Positions 50,582 through 59,121 of a DNA stretch of 64,000 nucleotides are shown one piece after another. The notes below the pieces were generated by a model. That model ran no database searches. It worked only from the letters and a program-made list of their open reading frames with translations, and was not told the DNA's origin. This DNA is from Curtobacterium flaccumfaciens pv. betae (GTDB lineage Bacteria > Actinomycetota > Actinomycetes > Actinomycetales > Microbacteriaceae), in assembly GCF_026241855.1 (NCBI RefSeq), contig NZ_JAPJDC010000001.1:3596001-3660000 (forward strand), given 5' to 3'. Position 1 is the stretch's first letter. Every line of letters starts with the position of its first letter. The position numbers were made by a program, and so were the translations under genes.

Positions 50582-51739
50582 GTGGACACACCCGCCGGAA
50601 CGCCCCGCAGCCGCCGCCTCTGGTCGCTGGCCGGCCTCGCCGCCGTCGCCGCACTGGCCCTCACCGCCTGCACGAGCGGAGACGGAACCGAGCAGGACGG
50701 GTCCGACCGGGGCGGTTCGCCGTCGGCGCGCGCGACCGCGCCCGCCGACCTGTCGGCCGGTCAGGTGGCGCTCGACGGTGACACCACCGACGTGGTCACC
50801 GGCCTGGAGGCCCCCTGGTCGGTGGTCCTGACGGGTGACGACGGCGACGCGCTGGTCAGCGAGCGTGACTCGGCCCGGGTGCTCGAGCTGCGGTCCGACG
50901 GCACCACCCGTCAGGTCGGCACCGTCGACGGTGTTAGCCACGGCGGCGAGGGCGGACTGCTCGGGCTCGCGCTGCACGACGACGACCTGTTCGTGTACTC
51001 CACGGCCGACGACGGCAACCGGATCCAGCGGTACGAGCTGACCGGTGACACCGGGTCGTGGGGGCTCGGGGACGCGACGACGATCATCGACGGGCTGCCG
51101 AAGAACACGTTCCACGACGGGGGCCGGATCGCGTTCGGGCCCGACGACATGCTCTACGCCAGCGTCGGGGACGCCGGGGCGAGCACGGACGCGCAGGACG
51201 AGGACTCGCTCGCGGGCAAGATCCTGCGGCTCACCCCGGACGGCGACGTCCCCGCCGACAACCCGATCGACGGGTCGCCGGTGTGGAGCCTCGGGCACCG
51301 CAACGTGCAGGGCATGGGGTGGTCGTCGGACGGCACGATGTTCGCGTCGGAGTTCGGTGAGAACACCCACGACGAGCTCAACGTGATCGAGCCCGGGTCG
51401 AACTACGGCTGGCCCGAGGTCGAGGGCACCGGTGGCGAGGACCAGGGCTTCGTCGACCCCGTGCAGCAGTGGTCCACCGACGAGGCGTCCCCCAGCGGCC
51501 TCGCCGTCGTCGACGACACGGTGTTCATCGCGAACCTGCGGGGCGAGGTGCTCCGGGCGGTCCCGGCCGACGACCCCGGCACCGCGACCGAGTACTTCGC
51601 GGGTGACTTCGGGCGCATCCGCACGGTGCTCGAGGGCCCGTCGGACACCCTCTGGTTCGTCACGAACAACACCGACGGCCGCGGGACGCCGTCGAGCGGG
51701 GACGACCGGATCGTCTCCGTCCCGTTCACGCGCACGTGA
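50582..51739 (+). CDS. PQQ-dependent sugar dehydrogenase-like lipoprotein
   Basis: A 385-residue six-bladed beta-propeller of the GSDH/sorbosone dehydrogenase family. A signal peptide with lipobox LTAC (Cys near 31) puts it on the outer face of the membrane. Diagnostic motifs are GLEAPWSVV, HGGEGGLLGLALH, FHDGGRIAFGPDDMLYASVGDAG, LGHRNVQGMGW and NYGWPEVEG. By family it oxidises aldoses with PQQ; no PQQ synthesis genes are in the window and many homologues have other roles. The GTG start follows GGGAGGATCATC. Divergent from the cupin gene. Confidence 0.9.
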   Translation: MDTPAGTPRSRRLWSLAGLAAVAALALTACTSGDGTEQDGSDRGGSPSARATAPADLSAGQVALDGDTTDVVTGLEAPWSVVLTGDDGDALVSERDSARVLELRSDGTTRQVGTVDGVSHGGEGGLLGLALHDDDLFVYSTADDGNRIQRYELTGDTGSWGLGDATTIIDGLPKNTFHDGGRIAFGPDDMLYASVGDAGASTDAQDEDSLAGKILRLTPDGDVPADNPIDGSPVWSLGHRNVQGMGWSSDGTMFASEFGENTHDELNVIEPGSNYGWPEVEGTGGEDQGFVDPVQQWSTDEASPSGLAVVDDTVFIANLRGEVLRAVPADDPGTATEYFAGDFGRIRTVLEGPSDTLWFVTNNTDGRGTPSSGDDRIVSVPFTRT

Positions 51740-51782
51740 AAGGGGTTCCCGCAGCCCCTCGCTCGCGCCGGACGGGGCGAAG

Positions 51783-51788
51783 TACCGT
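51783..51788 (+). promoter_or_regulatory. -10 box of leaderless second MmyB-type regulator
   Basis: TACCGT, 6 nt, then the ATG at 51795. Confidence 0.5.
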
Positions 51789-51794
51789 GACGGC

Positions 51795-52673
51795 ATGAAC
51801 CACCGCGACGAAGCGCGCGACTTCCTCTCCAGCCGTCGCGCCCGCATCACCCCCGAGCAGGCCGGCGTCGAGACCTTCGGCACGCGGCGTCGCGTCACCG
51901 GGCTGCGTCGCGAAGAGGTCGCGCGCCTGGCCGGCGTCAGCATCGACTACTACACGCGGCTCGAGCGCGGCAACCTGCAGGGGGTCTCGGACAGCGTGCT
52001 CGACGCCATCGGCCGGGCCCTGCAGCTCGACCCCGCCGAGCAGGAGCACCTGCGCGACCTGTCGCAGCACCAGAACGAGACCCCGCGTCGCGCCGGTCGT
52101 GTCGTGCCCGTCGCTGCCGTCCGACCGGAGCTGCAGTACCTGCTCGACGTGGTCACGGACGCCCCGGCGATGATCATCAACAACCGGCAGGACATCGTCG
52201 CCGCGAACGCGCTCGGCTTCGCGATGCACTCGGACCTGGTCGCGGCACCGGCGCGGCCGATGAACTTCTCGCGCTTCATCTTCCTCGACCCGCAGGCGCG
52301 GAACTTCTACCAGGACTGGCAGCGGGCCGCGCACACGAACGTCGCGATCCTGCGCCGCGAAGCGGGCCGGACGCCGAACGACAAGGACCTCGCTGCGCTG
52401 ATCGGCGAGCTGTCGATGCGGAGCGACGACTTCCGCGGCCTCTGGGCAGCGCACGACGTCCGACGCCACTACGCCGGCGTGAAGTCGTTCCGGCACAGCG
52501 TCGTGGGGCCGCTCGAACTCCACTTCCAGACGCTCGAACTCGCCGAGGACCCGGGGCTCGCGCTCACCATCTACCCGGCGACCCCGGGCAGCCCCACGGC
52601 GGACGCCCTGCGGGTGCTGGCCTCGTGGGCAGCGACCGAGGGCATCGCGGAGCGGGCGCGCCAGCTCGCCTGA
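51795..52673 (+). CDS. XRE-type HTH regulator with MmyB-like ligand domain
   Basis: A 292-residue paralogue of the protein encoded at 37213, sharing ARDFLSSRRARITPEQAG, the HTH LRREEVARLAGVSIDYYTRLERG and the ligand-domain FIFLDPQARNFYQDWQ and FRGLWAAHDVRRHYAG. Such regulators often control nearby SDR or reductase genes; the nearest candidates are the cupin-SDR pair on the opposite strand and the downstream MFS genes, which is inference. TACCGT lies 6 nt before the ATG. A family A hairpin follows. Confidence 0.9.
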   Translation: MNHRDEARDFLSSRRARITPEQAGVETFGTRRRVTGLRREEVARLAGVSIDYYTRLERGNLQGVSDSVLDAIGRALQLDPAEQEHLRDLSQHQNETPRRAGRVVPVAAVRPELQYLLDVVTDAPAMIINNRQDIVAANALGFAMHSDLVAAPARPMNFSRFIFLDPQARNFYQDWQRAAHTNVAILRREAGRTPNDKDLAALIGELSMRSDDFRGLWAAHDVRRHYAGVKSFRHSVVGPLELHFQTLELAEDPGLALTIYPATPGSPTADALRVLASWAATEGIAERARQLA

Positions 52674-52698
52674 GGCGGTGGTGGCGACCACCCCACTG

Positions 52699-52736
52699 AC
52701 TGGAGGCGCGGGGCGGGCCCGCACCGCGCCTCCAGT
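52699..52736. terminator. Family A palindrome / terminator
   Basis: 38-bp palindrome, two 19-nt arms with one mismatch and no loop, core ACTGGAGGCGCGG. Found 26 nt after the HTH regulator stop and before the 52807 gene. Confidence 0.78.
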
Positions 52737-52806
52737 CCGGTGCCGGTCGCGTCGTACCTCCGTGCCGGCTGTCCACCATCACGACCAGGAAGGGCGCGCT
52801 GAGCGC

Positions 52807-53049
52807 ATGAACGACACCGAGTCCCTGCAGACCGCGCCACCCGCGGCGCCGCTCGGTCTCCTGCAGCGCCTGCGGTTCCGGCTGCGGGCCGAGCAGGAGA
52901 TCCACGAACTGACCCGTGACCGCGAGCTCGAGGCACGTGTGCGTGCCGAAGCGGCCGTACGGCTCACGCCGGGGCCGTGGCACCTGGGTGCGCTGTTCCA
53001 GCGACAGCAGAAGCTGGACCTCCCGGACGAAGGAGCACCCCACGCATGA
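52807..53049 (+). CDS. Small hypothetical protein coupled to MFS transporter gene
   Basis: An 80-residue soluble, charged and probably helical protein (LQRLRFRLRAEQEIHELTRDRELEARVRAEAAVRL). No recognised domain. Its TGA overlaps the ATG of the MFS gene, so the two are translationally coupled; it might be an accessory or regulatory protein of the transporter, but nothing in the sequence shows this. The ATG at 52807 follows GAGCGC, a weak RBS. Confidence 0.65.
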   Translation: MNDTESLQTAPPAAPLGLLQRLRFRLRAEQEIHELTRDRELEARVRAEAAVRLTPGPWHLGALFQRQQKLDLPDEGAPHA

Positions 53050-54239
53050 GCACGGACCACTCGATGTCGACGGGCCGGACCCTGCTCTTCGCCGTCGCCG
53101 GGGGAGCAGCGGTCGGCAACCTGTACTGGTCGCAGCCGCTGCTCGACGACATCGCATCGTCGCTCGGCACCTCGGCGTCGCTCGCCGGGCTGCTCGTCAC
53201 GCTGACCCAGGTCGGCTACGCCCTCGGCATCCTGCTCGTCGTGCCGCTCGGGGACGTCCTCGACCGCCGACGCCTCATCCCCTGGGTGCTCGTCGCCTCC
53301 GCCGTCGCGCTGCTGCTCGCCGCGATCGCACCGACCTTCGCGACGCTCCTGGTCGCCCTGGCGCTGGTCGGGCTCACCACGGTCGCGGGGCAGCTCCTCA
53401 TCCCCCTGGCCGGGGACCTCGCCGACCCCGCGCAGCGCGGACGCGTCGTCGGCACGATCGCGTCCGGGGTGCTCACCGGCATCCTCGTGTCGCGGACGAT
53501 CAGCGGCCTGGTCGCGGACGCGTTCGGGTGGCGCGCGATCTACGTCCTCGCCGCCGTCGTCGCGGTCGTCCTCGCCGTGCTGCTGCGGCGGGCCATCCCG
53601 GAACTCGGAACCCGCGGCAGGGTGGCGTACCCGCAGCTCATCCTGTCGGTGTTCCGTGCCGTCCGGACCCACCGGACCGTCCAGGTCACGCTGGTGATCA
53701 GCTCCTCGGTGTTCGCCGTGTTCACGATGTTCTGGACCGCCCTGACGTTCCTGCTGAGCAGCGACCCCTACGACTTCTCCACCAGCAGCATCGGGTTGGT
53801 CGGCCTGGTGGGGCTCGCGGGTGCCGTGGCGGCGCAGCGGGTCGGGCGACTGCACGACCGCGGGTTGTCGGTACCCGTCACCGGCGGAGCGATCGTGCTC
53901 CTGCTCGTCTCCCTGGTCGTCGCCGGGATCGGTGCGCACTCGATCGTCGTGGTGCTGCTCGCCGTGCTGCTGCTCGACGTCGCCGTGCAGGCCGCGAACG
54001 TGCTCAACCAGACTCGGCTCTTCTCGGTCGACCCGGCCGCGCGGAGCCGGCTCAACACGGCGTTCGTCACCTCGAACTTCATCGGCGGCGCGATCGGTTC
54101 GGCCCTGGCGTCGGTGCTGTGGAACGCCGGGGGCTGGACGGCGGTCACGATCGGCGCCGCGGTGCTCGCGGGGTTCGCCGCGACGGTCTGGGTCGTGCAC
54201 CGGAACCGTGGGCTCGTGGTCGAGCCGGAGCGGGCCTGA
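53046..54239 (+). CDS. MFS transporter
   Basis: A 397-residue major facilitator transporter with twelve predicted TM segments. The loop 2-3 motif reads PLGDVLDRRRLIPWV, a close match to GxxxDRxGRR, and the N-terminus NLYWSQPLLDDIASSLGTS is typical of the AraJ/YgaY-like drug or sugar efflux group. Probably exports a small molecule. It overlaps the preceding small gene by 4 nt. Confidence 0.92.
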   Translation: MSTDHSMSTGRTLLFAVAGGAAVGNLYWSQPLLDDIASSLGTSASLAGLLVTLTQVGYALGILLVVPLGDVLDRRRLIPWVLVASAVALLLAAIAPTFATLLVALALVGLTTVAGQLLIPLAGDLADPAQRGRVVGTIASGVLTGILVSRTISGLVADAFGWRAIYVLAAVVAVVLAVLLRRAIPELGTRGRVAYPQLILSVFRAVRTHRTVQVTLVISSSVFAVFTMFWTALTFLLSSDPYDFSTSSIGLVGLVGLAGAVAAQRVGRLHDRGLSVPVTGGAIVLLLVSLVVAGIGAHSIVVVLLAVLLLDVAVQAANVLNQTRLFSVDPAARSRLNTAFVTSNFIGGAIGSALASVLWNAGGWTAVTIGAAVLAGFAATVWVVHRNRGLVVEPERA

Positions 54240-54248
54240 CCGTGGATC

Positions 54249-55220
54249 TCAGCGGACCAGGGGGTTCGTGACCGCGAGCTCACCGTGGTCGACGAGCCAG
54301 CGCACGGCGTCCAGCACGGTCTCCTCGGCGGTGAACGCCGGCGCGTAGCCGAGCAGACGACTCGCCTTCTCGGTGCTGAAGACCTGGCTGCGGGACAGGT
54401 GCTCCCAGCTGGCGTCAGCGTGTTCCGGAGCCGTGGTCTCGCGGAACCGGTCCCAGGTGACGGAGTCGAGCCGGGCCTCCTGGCCGAACCACGACGCTGC
54501 CAGGTGGGCGTACCCGCGCGCGGTGAGCGCCGTCGGAGCCGTCACGAAGAAGTCCTCGCCCGCCGCCGCATCGCGGTGCTCGACCGCGAGCTGGAACGCC
54601 TGCGCGACGTCGTCGGCGTGCACGTGGGCCATCGTCTCGGCGCCGAGACCGGGGACCTCGAGCGGTTCGCCGGCGGACAGCTTCGTCAGCACCGAGGTGT
54701 CGAGGTTGCCGAGCGGACCGATCGGCGTCCAGCCCGGACCGCTGATGTGTCCGGGGTGCAGCGACGTCGTGACCAAACCGCCTGATGCGGTTTCTTCCTT
54801 GAGCATCCGGGCGATGGCGTCCTTCTGGACGCCGTAGTCGCCGAACGGCGGGGTGGCGTCCTGCTCGGTGATCGGCAGCACGTGCGAGACACCGGCGCGC
54901 CAGATCGAACCGCAGTGCAGCAGGTGCGTGCCGGTGCCGCGGAGCGCGTCGACCAGCGCTGCGGCCGAGGACTCGGTGAAGCAGACGAGGTCGACGACGG
55001 CGTCGGCACCGAGCGCGGCGATGCGGCTGCCGAAGGTGCCGTCACGGTCCTCCTGCTCGCGGTCGGCGGTGATCCGCTCGACCTGCTGCCACTCCGGGGC
55101 GTCGGCGTACGGGGTGCTCGTGCCGCGCGTGACGGCGACGACGCGGTGCCCCGAGCGGACGAGACGGGGGACGAGGAACGAGCCGATGTGGCCGGTGGCT
55201 CCGATGACGACGATGTGCAT
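54249..55220 (-). CDS. NAD-dependent epimerase/dehydratase family protein
   Basis: A 323-residue extended SDR. The Rossmann motif is VVIGATGHIGSFLVPRLVRSGH and substrate-side features include LLHCGSIWRAGVSHVLP and TTSLHPGHISGPGW. The canonical YxxxK is not obvious (DYGVQKDAIARML has the Tyr-x-x-x-Lys: YGVQK), so it may be active. The reaction is unknown. The ATG at 55220 is supported by TACGGT 7 nt upstream; a GTG at 55229 is the alternative. It converges with the MFS gene across 9 bp. Confidence 0.88.
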   Translation of the reverse strand: MHIVVIGATGHIGSFLVPRLVRSGHRVVAVTRGTSTPYADAPEWQQVERITADREQEDRDGTFGSRIAALGADAVVDLVCFTESSAAALVDALRGTGTHLLHCGSIWRAGVSHVLPITEQDATPPFGDYGVQKDAIARMLKEETASGGLVTTSLHPGHISGPGWTPIGPLGNLDTSVLTKLSAGEPLEVPGLGAETMAHVHADDVAQAFQLAVEHRDAAAGEDFFVTAPTALTARGYAHLAASWFGQEARLDSVTWDRFRETTAPEHADASWEHLSRSQVFSTEKASRLLGYAPAFTAEETVLDAVRWLVDHGELAVTNPLVR

Positions 55221-55227
55221 GAGGGCC

Positions 55228-55233
55228 ACCGTA
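55228..55233 (-). promoter_or_regulatory. -10 box of leaderless epimerase gene
   Basis: TACGGT on the minus strand, 7 nt before the ATG at 55220. Confidence 0.45.
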
Positions 55234-55251
55234 GGCCGAGGCGTGCGGATC

Positions 55252-55302
55252 GTGAGCAGGAACGGTCGGGTGCGGCGGTGCGACCCGACCGTTCCTGCTC
55301 AC
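55252..55302. repeat. Family B palindrome, copy 3
   Basis: Perfect 20-bp arms, left beginning GTGAGCAGGAACGG (55252-55271) and right ending CCGTTCCTGCTCAC (55283-55302), with an 11-nt spacer. It lies between the DUF4126-like gene and the epimerase start. A short GCGAGC-rich direct repeat follows at 55308-55352. Confidence 0.8.
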
Positions 55303-55361
55303 GAAGCGCGCCGCGGCGAGCGCAGCGCGCGCGGCGAGCAAGCGCAGCGCGCCCGCGGCGC

Positions 55362-55847
55362 TCAGTCGGCGGTGATGACCTTCACGGAGCCGGCGATGGT
55401 GGCGGCGTCCTCGGCGAGCGCGACGACGGGGTCGGGCAGGCCCGCGCCCCCGAGGGCCTTGCGCACACCCCAGCCGACGAAGCTGCCGACGAGGGCACCG
55501 ACGCCACCGAGGATCGCGCCCTCGATGCGCAGGTCGCGCTTGCCCGTGGTGCCGAGTGCGGCTCCGGCGAGGGCACCGGACGCGACACGTCCGAGCAGCG
55601 CCGAGGGGGCGATGCGGTTCGGGGTCTTCGGCAGCTTGTCGCCGATGAGCTCACCGACGGCGGAGGCGACGAGCAGCCCACGGCCGACCGGGGTGCTGAA
55701 GACCTTCCACTGCTGCCACGAACCCTTCAGCGAGGACCGGTCGTGGTTCAGTGCGAGGACGGCGAGCGGGGTGGCGCTCCGGCCGCCGCTCATGATGCCG
55801 AGGACCAGGGTGCGGACCAGGGTGTGCTGCTCGTGCTGCTTGCTCAT
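55362..55847 (-). CDS. DUF4126 family membrane protein
   Basis: A 161-residue protein with several Gly/Ala-rich membrane segments. The pattern GIMSGGRSATPLAVLALN, VASAVGELIGDKLPKTPNRI and LLGRVASGALAGAALG matches DUF4126. Function unknown. The ATG at 55847 (MSKQHEQHTL) is preferred to an in-frame start 60 nt upstream, which has no RBS. Divergent from the NAD-binding protein gene at 55976. Confidence 0.83.
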   Translation of the reverse strand: MSKQHEQHTLVRTLVLGIMSGGRSATPLAVLALNHDRSSLKGSWQQWKVFSTPVGRGLLVASAVGELIGDKLPKTPNRIAPSALLGRVASGALAGAALGTTGKRDLRIEGAILGGVGALVGSFVGWGVRKALGGAGLPDPVVALAEDAATIAGSVKVITAD

Positions 55848-55962
55848 CGTGACTCCTGTCGTGTTGCCCCCGACGGTACGCACGGTGACCTCGGGTGTTC
55901 CGAGCATCGCGAGCGATCGCCGGGCGGACGTCCGGCGTTCCCGGGTACGGAGCCTCCCCGAG

Positions 55963-55968
55963 TAACGT
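55963..55968 (+). promoter_or_regulatory. -10 box of leaderless gene at 55976
   Basis: TAACGT, 7 nt, then the ATG at 55976. Confidence 0.45.
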
Positions 55969-55975
55969 CCGGCGC

Positions 55976-56626
55976 ATGAGCAACGTCATCGTCCTCGGCG
56001 GCCACGGCAAGGTCGCCCTCCTCGCCACCCGCATCCTGTCCGAGCGCGGACACACGGTCACCTCCGTCATCCGGAACGCCGACCAGTCCGACGAGATCCG
56101 GGCGCACGGCGGCGAACCGCACGTCGCGGACATCCAGCAGCAGTCCCTGAACGACTTCGCCGAACTGATCCGCGGGCACGACGCCGTGGTGTGGTCGGCC
56201 GGTGCCGGTGGCGGTTCCGTCGACCGGACCTGGGCCATCGACCGCGACGCTGCGGTGCTGTCGATCCAGGGGGCGAAGCAGGCCGGCGTCGACCGCTACG
56301 TGATGGTGTCGTGGTCCGGCTCGCAGCTCGACCACGGGATCCCGCAGGACCAGGACTTCTTCGCGTACGCGCAGTCGAAGATGATCGCCGACGCCGTGCT
56401 CCGCGACTCGGGGCTGCAGTGGACGATCGTCGCCCCGAGCACCCTGACCGACGACGAGCCGACCGGCTCCGTCGACTGGGACGGCTCGTCCACCCAGGTG
56501 CCGCGCGGTGACGTGGCGCACGTGGTCGCCGACGTGGTCGAGAACCCCGGCACGGCCGGCAACACCTTCCGGTTCAACACGGGGTCGACCCCGGTGGCGG
56601 AGTTCCTGCGCGCGGACGCGGTCTGA
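55976..56626 (+). CDS. NAD(P)-binding protein (NmrA/YwnB-like atypical SDR)
   Basis: A 216-residue atypical SDR. It begins with the Rossmann motif VIVLGGHGKVALLATRILSERGH and has DAVVWSAGAGGG and MVSWSGSQ, with a YAQSK motif providing Tyr-x-x-x-Lys. This subgroup binds NAD(P) and is used in flavin reduction or redox sensing. TAACGT lies 7 nt upstream of the ATG. It converges with the SDR gene at 56711. Confidence 0.87.
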   Translation: MSNVIVLGGHGKVALLATRILSERGHTVTSVIRNADQSDEIRAHGGEPHVADIQQQSLNDFAELIRGHDAVVWSAGAGGGSVDRTWAIDRDAAVLSIQGAKQAGVDRYVMVSWSGSQLDHGIPQDQDFFAYAQSKMIADAVLRDSGLQWTIVAPSTLTDDEPTGSVDWDGSSTQVPRGDVAHVVADVVENPGTAGNTFRFNTGSTPVAEFLRADAV

Positions 56627-56652
56627 CCAGGACCGGCAGACCACTGACGGAC

Positions 56653-56683
56653 GGGGTCGCGACGGTCCTCCCGCCGCGACCCC
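56653..56683. terminator. Hairpin between convergent SDR genes
   Basis: Perfect 9-bp stem GGGGTCGCG / CGCGACCCC with a 13-nt loop, plus outer GACGGA/TCCGTC pairing. Not a member of family A. Confidence 0.65.
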
Positions 56684-56710
56684 GAGCTGTCCGTCGCGTC
56701 GCCGCGGCGC

Positions 56711-57412
56711 TCAGGCCATCTGCGCGTAGAAGCGCTCCGGTGCATCGGCGAGCGACGCCTTCACCATCCGGCTCCAGTCGTCGACCAGCACCTCGGCCGC
56801 GCCGCGCTCCACACCGTCGAGTGCCGCACGGGCCACGTCCGTCGGGTCCGTCTTCGGGCCGTCGTAGTCGCCCATCATGTCGGTGTCGGCCGCACCGAGG
56901 TGGAGTCCCTGCACGCTGATGCCCCGGTCGGCGAGCTCCAGGCGGACGGCGTTCGTCATGTTCCACTCGGCCGCCTTCGCCGCGGCGTAGCCACCGGCGC
57001 CGGGCGCCGCGAACCAGGACAGTGCCGACAGCACGTTGACGATCGCGCCGCCGCCGTTCCGCTCGATCACCGGCGCGAAGGCACGGATCATCGACAGGCT
57101 GCCCCAGAAGTGCGTGTCCATGGCCTTCCGGACGATGGTCAGGTCGTCGGTCACCAGGGAGCCCTGCGTCGAGATGCCGGCGTTGTTCACGAGCAGCGTC
57201 ACGTCGCCCGCGGCTGCGGCCACCGCGTCGACCGAGGCCTGGTCGGTGATGTCGAGGGGCAGCGCGACGACGCCCTCGACGTCGACGAGTTCGGGGCGGC
57301 GTGCGGTCGCGTAGACCTTCGACGCCCCGCGCTCCAGCAGCTCCAGGGCGAAGCGGCGTCCGATGCCGCGGTTCGAGCCGGTGACGAGTGCGACCGATCC
57401 AGCGATGTCCAT
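56711..57412 (-). CDS. Short-chain dehydrogenase/reductase
   Basis: A 233-residue classical SDR. It has the cofactor motif VTGSNRGIGRRFALELLERG, NNAG, the catalytic Ser in NVLSALSW and YAAAK (Tyr and Lys near 150). It reduces or oxidises an unknown carbonyl/alcohol with NAD(P). A GGAGGAG RBS precedes the ATG. It is divergent from a MerR regulator gene; the shared spacer contains a MerR-type dyad, so it is probably the regulated target. Confidence 0.92.
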   Translation of the reverse strand: MDIAGSVALVTGSNRGIGRRFALELLERGASKVYATARRPELVDVEGVVALPLDITDQASVDAVAAAAGDVTLLVNNAGISTQGSLVTDDLTIVRKAMDTHFWGSLSMIRAFAPVIERNGGGAIVNVLSALSWFAAPGAGGYAAAKAAEWNMTNAVRLELADRGISVQGLHLGAADTDMMGDYDGPKTDPTDVARAALDGVERGAAEVLVDDWSRMVKASLADAPERFYAQMA

Positions 57413-57466
57413 GGTGTCTCCTCCTGCCGCGCGGGTGTCTCCCGCAGCGGCTCGGCTACGCTAAGA

Positions 57467-57484
57467 CCTCACATCCATGTCAGG
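57467..57484. promoter_or_regulatory. MerR-type operator in SDR promoter spacer
   Basis: CCTCACAT-CC-ATGTCAGG is an 18-bp dyad with one mismatch. Read on the minus strand it lies between TTGCCC and TAGCGT, separated by about 20 bp, the overlong -35/-10 spacing typical of MerR-activated promoters. Confidence 0.6.
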
Positions 57485-57507
57485 GGCAAGCCCGGATCGG
57501 AGCACAC

Positions 57508-57903
57508 ATGCGCATCGGCGACCTCGCGGCCGAGACCGGCGTCAGCGTCCGCTCGCTGCGGTACTACGAGGAGCAGGGACTGCTCACCGCGTCGCGCACC
57601 GCGAGCGGGCAGCGGATCTACACGGACGCAGCGGTCGAGCGGGTCCAGCTCGTGCAGCAGCTGTTCGCCGCCGGGCTCGCGAGCCGCACGATCGTGCAGC
57701 TGCTGCCCTGCGTCGACCGTGGGGAGTCGACGCCGGAGTCGTTCGCGCTGCTCATCGCGGAGCGGGACCGGATCACCGCGCAGCTGGCCGAGCTCGAGGC
57801 GGTCCGGGGGCGGCTCGACCAGGTCATCGCGATCACCGAGCACCCCACCGCCGAGCACTGCCCGGCGCTGCGTGACCGGCCTGCGGAGCCGGTCGCGGCC
57901 TGA
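57508..57903 (+). CDS. MerR family transcriptional regulator
   Basis: A 131-residue MerR regulator. The HTH MRIGDLAAETGVSVRSLRYYEEQGLL is at the N-terminus, followed by the wing RTASGQRIYTDAAVERV and the coiled-coil linker (ERDRITAQLAELEAVRGRLD). The short C-terminus carries Cys residues in LLPCVDRGE and AEHCPALRD, so redox or metal sensing is possible. It probably activates the divergent SDR gene. Confidence 0.92.
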   Translation: MRIGDLAAETGVSVRSLRYYEEQGLLTASRTASGQRIYTDAAVERVQLVQQLFAAGLASRTIVQLLPCVDRGESTPESFALLIAERDRITAQLAELEAVRGRLDQVIAITEHPTAEHCPALRDRPAEPVAA

Positions 57904-57920
57904 GACGCGACACCGGGACG

Positions 57921-57960
57921 GACGGGAGGCCCGTGGCGGGTCCGCCACGGGCCTCCCGTC
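57921..57960. terminator. Family A palindrome / bidirectional terminator
   Basis: Perfect 19-bp stem (57921-57939 with 57942-57960), 2-nt loop, core GACGGGAGGCCCGTGGCGG. It fits between the convergent merR and lacI-type stop codons, ending 1 nt from the latter. Confidence 0.82.
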
Positions 57961-57961
57961 C

Positions 57962-58987
57962 CTAGCGGGTCGCTGACGACGCCCGCACCACCAGCGTGTG
58001 GCGCGAGCGCAGCACCCCCGGTGTCGCCGGGGCGCCCTCCTCGAGCTGGGCGACGAGCACCCCGACCGCCGTCGCAGCGACGCGGTCCAGGTCGGCCGAC
58101 ACGGTGGTCAGCGCCGGGGTCGAGTACGCCGACTCCTCGATGTCGTCGAACCCGACGACCGCGACGTCGTCCGGCACGGTCCGGCCCGCGAGCTGCAGGG
58201 CACTCATCGCCCCGAGCGCCAGCGCGTCGTTGCAGCAGACGATCCCATCGACCGGCACACCGGCGTCGAGGAGTTGCCGTGCAGCCGCCGCCCCCTCGGC
58301 CCGGTGCCACAGCGCGGTCCGCACCACCCGCTCGGGTGCGAACGGCACGCCGTGGTCGTCGAGCGCCTCGCGGTAGCCCCGCAGTCGCTCCTGGGCCGTG
58401 CGCACGGGGCCCGACGGGTCGAAGCCGATGAACGCGATCGACCGGCGACCGGCGTCGAGCAGGTGGGCGGTCGCGTCCCGCAGCGCGTCCGCGTTCGACA
58501 TGGCGATGAACGGCACGGGGGCGTCCGGGATCGGCTCACCGAGCACGACCAGGGGGAACTTCACCTCGAGCGCGGCGGCGTCGCTCGGCCGGACGGTCAG
58601 GGGGCTGTAGATGATGCCGTCGATCGAGTGCTCGCGCATCCGGGTGATCGCGTCCGCCTCGCGCACGCCGCTCGCGGTCTGCTCGATGAGCACCGTGTAG
58701 CCCACGGCTCCGGCAGCGCGGATGACGGCGTCGGCGAGTTCGGCGAAGTACGCCTGCCGCAGTTCCGGCACCGCGAGGCCGAGCACCTTGGAGCGTCCGG
58801 CGCGGAAGTTCCGCGCCGAGACGTTGAGCTCGTAGCCGAGCTCGTCGACGGCGGCCATCACACGGTCGCGCGTGCGGACGGAGACGTGTTCGTAACCGGA
58901 CAGCACGTTCGAGACGGTCTTCTTCGAGACACCCGCCACGGCGGCGACGTCGCTCATCGTGGGCGGAGAGCGGTGCCCCTGCGCCAT
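57962..58987 (-). CDS. LacI family transcriptional regulator
   Basis: A 341-residue regulator. The N-terminal HTH is TMSDVAAVAGVSKKTVSNVLSG with the hinge helix NVSARNFRAGRSKVLGLA, followed by a periplasmic-binding-like effector domain (IIYSPLT, IAFIGFDPSGPV, GIVCCNDALALGAM, VVGFDDIEES). Such proteins usually repress a sugar operon, but no sugar gene is adjacent here, so its targets lie elsewhere. GAGAGGGGG precedes the ATG at 58987. Confidence 0.93.
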   Translation of the reverse strand: MAQGHRSPPTMSDVAAVAGVSKKTVSNVLSGYEHVSVRTRDRVMAAVDELGYELNVSARNFRAGRSKVLGLAVPELRQAYFAELADAVIRAAGAVGYTVLIEQTASGVREADAITRMREHSIDGIIYSPLTVRPSDAAALEVKFPLVVLGEPIPDAPVPFIAMSNADALRDATAHLLDAGRRSIAFIGFDPSGPVRTAQERLRGYREALDDHGVPFAPERVVRTALWHRAEGAAAARQLLDAGVPVDGIVCCNDALALGAMSALQLAGRTVPDDVAVVGFDDIEESAYSTPALTTVSADLDRVAATAVGVLVAQLEEGAPATPGVLRSRHTLVVRASSATR

Positions 58988-59050
58988 CGGGCGCCCCCTC
59001 TCACCTGCGGACTGCGTTCGGCAGGAACCTACCGCACCAGCGTGGTGCGG

Positions 59051-59098
59051 ACCGGACGGGAGGCCCGTGGCGGGCCCGCCACGGGCCTCCCGTCCGGT
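59051..59098. terminator. Family A palindrome, perfect 48 bp
   Basis: Two 24-nt arms (59051-59074 and 59075-59098) are perfect inverted copies with no spacer, the most regular member of family A. It lies between the end of the response regulator gene and the start of the LacI gene, both on the minus strand. Confidence 0.85.
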
Positions 59099-59121
59099 CG
59101 GTCGCCCGTCCAGGGCCCCGC

